Source: Lactuca virosa
Lineage: Eukaryota; Streptophyta; Magnoliopsida; Asterales; Asteraceae
Assembly: GCA_928212115.1 (NCBI GenBank)
Contig: CAKMRJ010005745.1
Span: 106,819,936 to 106,883,935 of the forward strand
Direction of reading: 5' to 3'
DNA: 64,000 bases
Under the pieces are notes generated by a model. That model was given only the letters and a program-made list of their open reading frames with translations, had not been told where the DNA came from and did no database searches. Of this stretch, positions 56,015 to 64,000 are shown one piece after another (position 1 is the stretch's first letter; the number at the start of each line of letters is the position of its first letter). The position numbers were made by a program, and so were the translations under genes.

Positions 56015-56771
56015 TGATGGGTTTTATAGATAACAAAAATCATATTTTTGGGGGAAGAGATAAAACCCTAAGTTTGCATACACCCTAAGGATCTAGGTTT
56101 TCACCATTGAATGCAATAATCAATTTGAATATCAAGAACCCTAATATTGCCCTAGTATTTTCGAAATAAATACAAGGGTAAAGAAAAAAATACCTTTTAA
56201 TTATACTACTAAATAATCAAAGTAGAATCCTTCTTGAAATTGCTTGAAGCTAGCACCACAAATGTCGTGCCTCTAATGGTTTACACCCAACCCTAGAATC
56301 AAGGAGGCTTAAAGAGAGAGGGGAGAGAGCTTCAAAATTTCGGCCTAATTTTTGTGAGAAGGGATGGACAAAATTTTGAATGCCAGGGAGGTCTTTATAT
56401 AGCTGAAGGAAACTTGGGGCCAAAGCTAAGGTTTAAGGGATAAGGCCTAGATTAATTAGTATAATAATCAAACTTCCTTATCTTGTTATCCTTACCCTAT
56501 GGACACAAATTCTAGGATATTCCTAGCCAATTTTTGTCCACCTCATTCCATGAGGTTCTAGAGCCTTCCTGCTTCAACTTTCAATAAATAACCAAACAGA
56601 CCATACACTTTTAATTAATCCAATTAGTCCCAAAATCAATTCTAATTAATTTTTAATTAATAATATGATTTCTAATTAATATATTATTTTCATAACATAT
56701 TAATAAATTCATTTTCATTTCTAATTAATTTATTATTCATACAATAAATTAATATATCACACACACACACA

Positions 56772-56822
<51 letters not shown>

Positions 56823-56941
56823 CCTCTCTCTCTAAAAGTCATCCTATTCAAATACTAGGTTTGAGGGCAACCGAAAAGGACTTCGCTAATAATTCAAGAT
56901 TATACTAATTTTAGTTATTGATTTAGACATCTAATCCAACA
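56015..56941 (-). repeat. 3' LTR of copia C
   Basis: About 927 bases in minus orientation; right edge CTAATCCAACA and left edge TGATGGGTTTT (decayed TGTTGGG). Next to its right edge the polypurine tract CCAAGTGGGAGAC is read on minus. It contains a (TC)n tract at 56771-56833. The insertion cuts off the NBS relic. The left edge is less certain than the right. Confidence 0.75.
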
Positions 56942-59611
56942 GTCTCCCACTTGGATAAATCTAAAAGTAAATTACCGGTATAAATTCTAAATTAAACAGC
57001 AAAGAGTGCTTCCATAGCAACTTCCGCACTCTGAACTAAACATATATTGGTCCTAAGATAAGTGATCCAATATTCCTCCGTTCTACTAGATATCATACAG
57101 ACACGAGACATGAATTAGAATCAATCTCATGGTCCAAAAATTTGTTTCCCGATTTCCTGATTTGTGATGACAACATAAGACTTCAAATTGTACATAACAA
57201 CTGAGTCCTGGCTGGGCCCAACACTATAAGTCAACACCAAATCACCAAGGGGCCAAAGATATCACTTTTCCCATTAGGGAAAAATGAAACAATAAACTTT
57301 GGCTTAAATGCTTGTCTCCTTTACTCATCAAATCATACATGATACTGCGTTTTATAACATCATGTTACTGACACGTTTTCGTAACACCAATGCACAACCG
57401 ACTTGTAAATTACAACTCATATATCTCCATTTCAAAAATATAAGATATTATCATCTCAAAATTACTCGTGATATTATCCATGAAGTAATTCTATGAGTGT
57501 GGGTCAATCCAATACTTAAATCTCCATTCCAAGTACTTATAAATATTGTAGCAATACAATTGCTATCTCTAACCTCTTTAGACAATCTACAATCCAATTC
57601 ATGACAGTCTTAATTTATTACTTACTTCCCAAAGTATGAGAGACTGTGGAGTTTGAATAATTAAATTATTCGGAAAGTAAAACATGCAAAATGAAACCCA
57701 AGAATAAATAATTTATAAAGGTAGTAAAAATACTCATAAATAATCTCTATTATTTAATCACCAAAAGTCAATTACATTTATTTTTGTTACAAGTTTCAAA
57801 CTAATCATCTAACTACTAAAACTAATATCATCTCTTAGTCCAATGCTTCTAGCATGCTGTCTATGCTTAATCCTACTCATAGCCTTCATGAGAGGATCTG
57901 CAAGATTATCTTCTGATGATACTCTTCACAATGAGATGACTTTCTTCAACTCTATGTATGATATAATGGTACTTTATGTCGACATGTCTTGATTTTCCAT
58001 GATCTCTCGATTCTTTAGTTAAAGAAACCGCTCCTTCATTATCACATAAAAGTTCCATTGGTTCCTTAATGGTTGGAACAAATCCAAGAGCTCCGATGAA
58101 GTTCTTCAACCATGCTGCTTCCTTTTATGCTTCACTTGCCGCTATGTACTCTGATTCACAGGTAGAATCAACCACTGTGTCTTGCTTGGAACTTTTCCAA
58201 GTAACTACTCCTCCATTTAATGTAAATACCCAACCAAATTGAGAACAAAAGTTGTCTCTATCTGTTTGAAAGCTGGCGTCACTATACCCAATCACTCTCA
58301 ATGTATCATTGCCACTAAGGACAAGAACCATGTCCTTTGTCCTTCACAAATACTTTAGAATGTTCTTCACTGCTGTCCAATGAGCTCTGCCAAGATTTCC
58401 ATGATAGCGACTGACCATGCTTAAAGCAAAGGAAACATCAGGATGAGTACATGTCATAGCGTACATGATTAATCCTACAGCCGAAGCATAAGGGACTCAA
58501 CTCATCTCAGCTATCTCTTCATCTGTACTTGGGCTTTGAGTCTTACTCAATTTGGCATTGCTCTGAATAGGTAGCTCTCCTTTCTTGGAATTTTCCATAC
58601 TAAATCGTTTTAGTACCTTGTCCAAGTATGTACTCTGACTAAGTTAAATTAGTCTGTTCTTTCTATCTCTCAAAATTCTTATCCCGAGAATATGGGCTAC
58701 CTCTCCTATATCCTTCATAGCAAAACACTTTCCAAGCCAAGATTTTACTTTTTGCAAGGTTGGAATGCCGTTTCCTATGAGTAGTATGTCATCAACATAC
58801 AATACTAGAAAAGTTACTATACTCCTACTACCTCTGACATGCACACAGAACTCATCCTCACTCCTAGAAAAACCAAATTCTTTAACTTTTTTCATGGAAG
58901 CAAAGATTCTAGCTACGAGATGCTTGTTTCAATCTATAGATGGATTTCTCAAGCTTGCATACTCTATTGGGAAACTTTGCGTCAACAAAACCCTCTGGCT
59001 GACTCATGTAAACATCTTCAGCCAACTTCCCATTAAGGAAAGTTGTTTTGACATCCATCTGCCAAATTTCAGAATCATAAAAGGTAGCTATGGCCAACAT
59101 TATCCTAATAGATTTTTATCTTAGCCACTAGTGAGAAGGTCTTATCATAGTCAACCCCTTGGGTTTGATTAAAACTCTTCGCAACTAGTCGTTCCTTGAA
59201 AGTGTGTACAATTCCATCCATGTCGGTCTTCTTCTTGAAGATTCATTTGCAACCATCTTTCTTTCAACCAGGTTGTTGATCAAACAAATTCCAAACTTGG
59301 TTTTGATCTCGTTGTCTGTTGCCTCTTTCCACTTGGCTGCCTCAAGGCCTGTCATTTCTTCATTGTAGTTAGCTAGCTCATCCAAATTTATCAGTGTTTG
59401 ATCACTGATAAACGTATCACCATCTAAAGTTATATGGAAACCATAGAACTCAGGTGGCATGCTAACTCTACTAGAACAATGAAGAGGTAATGAACTGTCA
59501 ACTAGGATTTCTTCTTCTGGTTGAACCCTAGTGTCTTCAAAGGTTCCTTCATTGGTTGACTCTAGAATCTCTTCAAGGTCAACTGTGCTCCTATTGTCCT
59601 CTTTGCATATG

Positions 59612-59662
<51 letters not shown>

Positions 59663-59929
59663 TCTCGTGAAAGACTCCTCTTTGTGCTATAAAGACCACG
59701 TTTTCACAAGGCCTGTAGAACAAATATCCAAAAGAATTTTGTAGGTAGCCAATGAAAATACATCTCTCACTTATGGCTTCTAGCTTGTCATGAGTCTCTT
59801 GTCTAACGAAAGCTTCACAACCCCAAATTTTGATATGTGCTAATGAGGGAACTTTCCCTGTCCAACATTTCATGAAGTGTTTTGGCAACCTTTTTAGTAG
59901 AGACAAGATTGAGGCAATGGGCGGCTGTC
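56942..59929 (-). mobile_element. Copia C internal remnant (integrase end, RT, RNase H)
   Basis: Minus-strand pol in broken frames. From right to left: end of integrase with IKIWGCEAFV and KCIFIGY-like CIFIGYLQ (59562-59942), the linker (59185-59460), RT strands QMDVKTTFLNGKLAEDVYM (58909-59100), the catalytic YVDDILLIG (58644-58895), RNase H YSDASFQTD and CESEYIAASEA (58125-58331), and the end with GKSRHVDIKYHYI (57906-58109). A (GA)n expansion sits in the integrase end (59610-59660). 56942-57830 is the 3' untranslated region. Protease and gag are cut away by LTR G4. Confidence 0.85.
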
Positions 59930-61336
59930 TGTAACATCTCAAAATTCACAACAAACTTAAACTTTTCAAAACAACCCATTTACTTAAAAAGTGTTTACAT
60001 AACCATTGTTTCCAAAATATTATTCAAAATCAGAGTCTACCAAGATCCAATCAACATAAAACCAAGGATGTGTAAGGTCAGTTCGCTTTGCCACGTTCCT
60101 CAGAAGTACCTGAAACAAAACTAAAACTATAAGCCAACGCTTAGTGAGTTCCCCCAAAGTACCACCACATAAACATAGCAAACAACAACATGCATATTAA
60201 GCCTTCATCATGACTGGACCGCCTCACCGGGCCTTCAGCGTATCCGGATCGCTCTCTGGGACTTCATCTTGAATGGTACGCCTTGCAGGCCTTCAGCCTA
60301 TCTGAACCGCCTTGGGTGTCTTGTCCTTCAGTATCAGCCGATCCGCCTCAACCCGAGTGAACAATCACCTATCAACATACACCATAACAATCAATAGCTA
60401 GCAGATACATGTAGTCATACAGATCTAACAGATCACTACAACATAACAACATCATATATACCATGATACAGATCTAACAGATCACTACAACATAACAACA
60501 TATGGTAAATCAGAATATCAATCCAATGGGCCGGCCTTGGTGCCTACGACCCGTAAGTATAGTGAGGAAAACTCACCTCTTAGTCGGAATGAAAACTGAA
60601 TAAAACTGTGCTCTGAAATAGGCTCAACGATCACCTAACCAAAACCAAGGACCTAATCTAATTAACAGTTCAAATACCCAAATTAGCCCTAGGTCAAAAT
60701 GATCAAAATCAACAAGTCAACCGAGTTAACCCAGCCGAGTCAACCCAGTCGAGTCAACTCAGTCGAGTCAACTCAGTCGAGTCAGCTCAGGCCTCGTACA
60801 TGGGGCGTACTTCAGATGTACGTGGGGAGTACTCGAGCCTTGACCGAGATCAGGCTATTGACCTCGTACGCACGACGTACGTAGAGGTACGCACGACATA
60901 CGCACCGAGGTATCATTTTCCATATTAAGAGCTTAATACATTAAGATCTTACGTTCCATTTGCAGATCCAAGGCCAAAATACCACTGAGATTCATAAAGT
61001 TTCCAATTTTATGACTTTGCATGCCCAAGAAGTGCTTAATACCAACAAACTTAACATCTTAACACCTAAAGACCTTCAAGATCATGCATGGGGGAAAACT
61101 AAACATCAATATCTCATTTTTATGACTCAAAACCCCTCATAGGGTCTGAAAGGACGACTTATTTGGTTAAGAGCATGCTATGCTCAAGAATCACCATGTT
61201 TGGGACCAAAAATGCACTAAATGAAGAAATGAATAGATCTAATATAAAATATGATGAAGCTAGGAGCTTTTTACGTCCTGGAGGTTGCTAGCAAGTAGAG
61301 AATACCATATCCAAACTCCTTATCATTGAAATAATA
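59930..61336 (-). mobile_element. Gypsy-type LTR G4 (cut by G5)
   Basis: Starts TGTAACATCTCAAAA inside copia C integrase. It shares the G1-G3 layout: conserved block near 60100, tandem units at 60195-60345, GTACGC-type palindromes at 60795-60905, and a row of AGTCGAGTCAACTC at 60733-60790. The right part with promoter and end is displaced beyond G5. Orientation is minus by comparison with G3. Confidence 0.75.
60110..60576 (-). other. Intron-like segment in LTR G4
   Basis: Minus-strand donor TAAGAG|GTGAGT and acceptor TTTCAG|GTACTT bound 467 bases, again around the tandem units. Confidence 0.5.
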
Positions 61337-63340
61337 TGTGACAACCCGAAACTTCTATCTTGTTCATCTATTCAATTCAATCAATGATAGACTCGTTTCT
61401 GTTGTCTTTTAGCATTGTTTAAGGGTTCGTTTAAGTGTTCTAAGCTTTAGTACAACCAAGGTTGAGTTTAGGGATGAGTTAGCAAGTCGTAAAGTAGCAA
61501 ATCGAGCCATACACTCTCTCAGGAGGAGTGTACGGCCACACACATGGGTGTATGACCGTACACACCCCTCATGGCCGCACACTCACCCCTATATATATGG
61601 GTAGACCTCCTTTCCGTCATTCCTTTCTTATCTTGGCTGCTACTCCTTCTCTCTCAAGTTTCTTCAACCGTGAACTCTTCAAGGCTTAAAAAACGTGAGT
61701 ATTCCATCCTCCAGCTTGTTATACTTGAAAGACCTCTTGATTCAAGCCTTAGTTCATCAAGTTTCATCATGTTCTTCATGCCTTGAAGGAGTACGGCCGC
61801 ACACCTTCATAAGGTGGGCTGTACACACCTTAAAGACCCTCCAAAGTGAGAGTTTGGCCCCTATCTCCTAGTTGGACATGATCCTAGCCTTGATGCACTT
61901 TAAAGTCGACAACTTGGGCATAAACAAGAGGAGTGTACGGCCGCACACCCCTTTGTACGGCCGCACACACACCTTGTGGCCGCAAACCCATTTTGATGAT
62001 CTTTATTGGCCTCAAACTTGCATTCTATCTATGCATGGGACCTAGAACACTTCTTGGATGCTAGTTAGAACCTTAGAAACACCTCAAAAGCACACCTCTT
62101 CATGAGTGTACGGCCGTACACTCATGGGCCGCACACTCTTGGCCGCACACACCCTTAGGGTGGCCGTACACCTCCTTCACTCAATCATATGTGATTTTAG
62201 CACTTAGTTCAAGTGTTTCCAAGTCCCTAGAGTGGTTTCCCATCATGTCTAATAGTGAAATACCCTAATTTGACTCCTATATGTGTTATTGCATGTTAAA
62301 TAGGATCTAATTGTGTTCAAGGCTTCATTAGACACTCAACATCTCATTCTGATCTTTCACTGAAACCATTCACTCGAGGTGAGTTCATACCCCTACATTT
62401 TCCGTGTTTTTTTTTTTTAATGTTTTCAGGGGGAATACAAGTAAAAGCACAAGTAATCTTGTTTCAAATATATTATTTTGTTTAATATATTTCCATTAAT
62501 AATATACATCGGATATAGAAATCAGTTTTACAAAAAGTGTTAAGATACTAACCTTGCAAAAGTAGTTTTCAAAACTAAGGAAATGAACTTATGAATCATG
62601 AAACAAAATATTCATGTTAATAACAAAAAGAGGTTTCCTGTATTATTATTCATAAAGTTGTAAACTAGATTGTACAATATTGTGAGACTCTACTTCAAAA
62701 CTGTACCCTTAGGTGTACTGAATTAAATCCTATCCTAGTATAACCAGAGTCTCCTGGAGGGAGAGCGTGAGATTTGTGAATAGATCTATTCGGGATTGAC
62801 AATCCCACACCTGAATTGCTAGCTGCAGTTAGGCAGGCATGCCTGGGGTGACAAATGTCATTTAACCAACACTTGAAGAATGTTGTAAAGGTGTCTAGGT
62901 CATATCAAGCATGGTTATACGACTCACAATAAGTATAAACTAATCATTGGTTTATAGGATTTCGCTTTTAAATTAGTTTTATTTATGTAATAAGACTAAT
63001 ATACATCACTGGAGGTAACCAAGGTTTTGAAAAGGAATAATGCTTAAACGATATAAGTATGGATTTCACTTTTCAATTAGTTTTATTTATGTAATAAGAC
63101 TAATATACATCACTGGGGGTAACAAGGGTTTTCAAAAGGAATAATGCTTAAACGATATAAGTATGGATTTCGCTTTTCAATTAGTTTTATTTATGTAATA
63201 AGACTAATATACATCACTGGGGGTAACCAGGGTTTTCAAAAGGAATAATGCTTAAACGATATAAGTATGGTAGATACTTGTACTTTCCGATTTAGAACGA
63301 GTAATTCAATAACCTTCACTTAAGGGAAATGCAGGATTTC
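61337..63340 (+). mobile_element. Gypsy-type LTR G5 (cut by G6)
   Basis: Starts TGTGACAACCCGAAAC, a usual start of gypsy LTRs. Plus orientation: TATATATAT near 61593 after GTGTACGGCC/CGCACAC modules (61525-61585); more modules at 61930-61990 and 62105-62175. A donor-like CTCGAG|GTGAGT lies at 62379, before the tandem repeats. No acceptor could be assigned before the G6 insertion. Confidence 0.65.
62958..63270 (+). repeat. Three tandem units of about 107 bases in G5
   Basis: Each unit holds ATTAGTTTTATTTATGTAAT, AAGACTAATATACATCACTG, a GGGTAACCAGGG-like word and GGAATAATGCTTAAACGATA. Units differ at only a few bases. Confidence 0.93.
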
Positions 63341-64000
63341 TGTAACATCCGGATTTCCAGGTATCATAATTTAAGTATTTATTTTTGAGTTAAGAAGAGG
63401 GACTCGACGAGTTGACGCCTAAACTCGTCGAGTGGGATCGCGACTGATGACTGAGATTAATGAAGGGACTCGACGAGTCGGTGAGTCGACTCGACGAGTC
63501 CACGCTGTTGACAGAAACCCTAAATCTGAGCCCTATTTAAAGGCACTTATAGCCTTCAATTGTGGCTACCTTCCAGAAGAGGAGAACCCTAGCGAGCTTG
63601 TGAGTGTGTAGAGTGAGAGAAAGAGCCATCTTGAGCTTTTTGGTGTGATTTTGCAAGAAAGGAGAAGAGTTCCAGCAAGAGGGGCCAAGGAAGGTTATTG
63701 TTCTGAGTCATCCAAGCAAGGAGCTTCTTTCTGAGGTACAAAATCGAACCCCTTTCCTTCCCTATCGTGTAGATTCCTTTTTGGGGGTTAGGGCTTGAAT
63801 CACTTCATATTTGGGGTTTTGAATGCCTCAAACCCCTCTTGCTAGTTTGTGTTTTATATCTGGACCCTTCTAGGTCTAGAGAGTCGAGAATATGAAGCTT
63901 TAGTAGAGTAAAACCTTAGGGTTTGAAGCTAGGAAGCATTTATGGGGTTTTTACGGTATATTATGCAAGATACACCATGCATGGACACCAAGTTCAACAT
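63341..64000 (+). mobile_element. Gypsy-type LTR G6 (runs off the window)
   Basis: Starts TGTAACATCCGG. Plus orientation: ACTCGACGAGT palindromes at 63400-63505, a single AAACCCTAA (63515-63523), TATA box CTATTTAAAGG near 63533-63543, then a leader. Related to G2 and to the fragment at 27208-27984. The end is outside the window. Confidence 0.75.

Overview
This window looks like nuclear DNA of a flowering plant, most likely a composite of the lettuce group (Lactuca). The evidence is GT-AG introns, a nuclear-type tRNA-Gly, a TIR-NBS resistance-gene relic, and dense nested retrotransposons whose LTRs carry the short palindrome ACTCGNCGAGT many times. The species is an inference; the sequence contains no marker that names it.

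Host genes are few. A complete 11-exon PP2A catalytic-subunit gene lies on + (17315-20109, 313 aa). A phytoene synthase gene on - (28449-30140) keeps all splice sites but has two single-base frameshifts. A tRNA-Gly(TCC) is at 33035-33106. A three-exon gene on - (33908-35449, about 398 aa) encodes a probable plastid membrane protein with a PLAT-like N-terminal part. A TIR-NBS resistance gene on + (52154-56012) is broken by stops, a frameshift and an inserted LTR.

The rest is mobile DNA. 1-7971: a degenerate copia element (A) lying inside the leader of a related one (B), both on -. 8371-14445: a Harbinger-type ORF1 cut by a gypsy-type LTR (G1), which is cut by a reverse-transcriptase element, which is cut by a copia solo LTR; flanking direct repeats are visible at each step. 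14863-16906: nested small Helitrons and a MITE upstream of PP2A. 20665-28130: a MULE-like element, a LINE, a Stowaway MITE split by solo LTR G2, two foldback MITEs in (TA)n, an LTR fragment and a tRNA-derived SINE. 37700-43893: a nearly full copia element (E) with broken gag and pol. 44593-45671: a LINE fragment. 46043-51203: a fairly young copia element (D) with gag, no pol, and an unrecognised ORF next to the 3' LTR. 53993-55750: solo LTR G3 in the resistance gene. 56015-59929: copia C (-), cut by G4, which is cut by G5, which is cut by G6 at the right edge.

The most interesting signals are in the gypsy-type LTRs. Four of them (G1-G4) share matching splice-donor and splice-acceptor signals around a 416-618 bp intron-like segment. 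They also carry paired palindromic modules, upstream of the TATA box and again about 550 bases downstream of it where both sides can be seen. Three full LTRs (and one fragment) also have an inverted telobox pair beside the TATA box. One module type, with an ATGAAC or GTTCAT spacer, also occurs in the leaders of the unrelated copia elements A and B.
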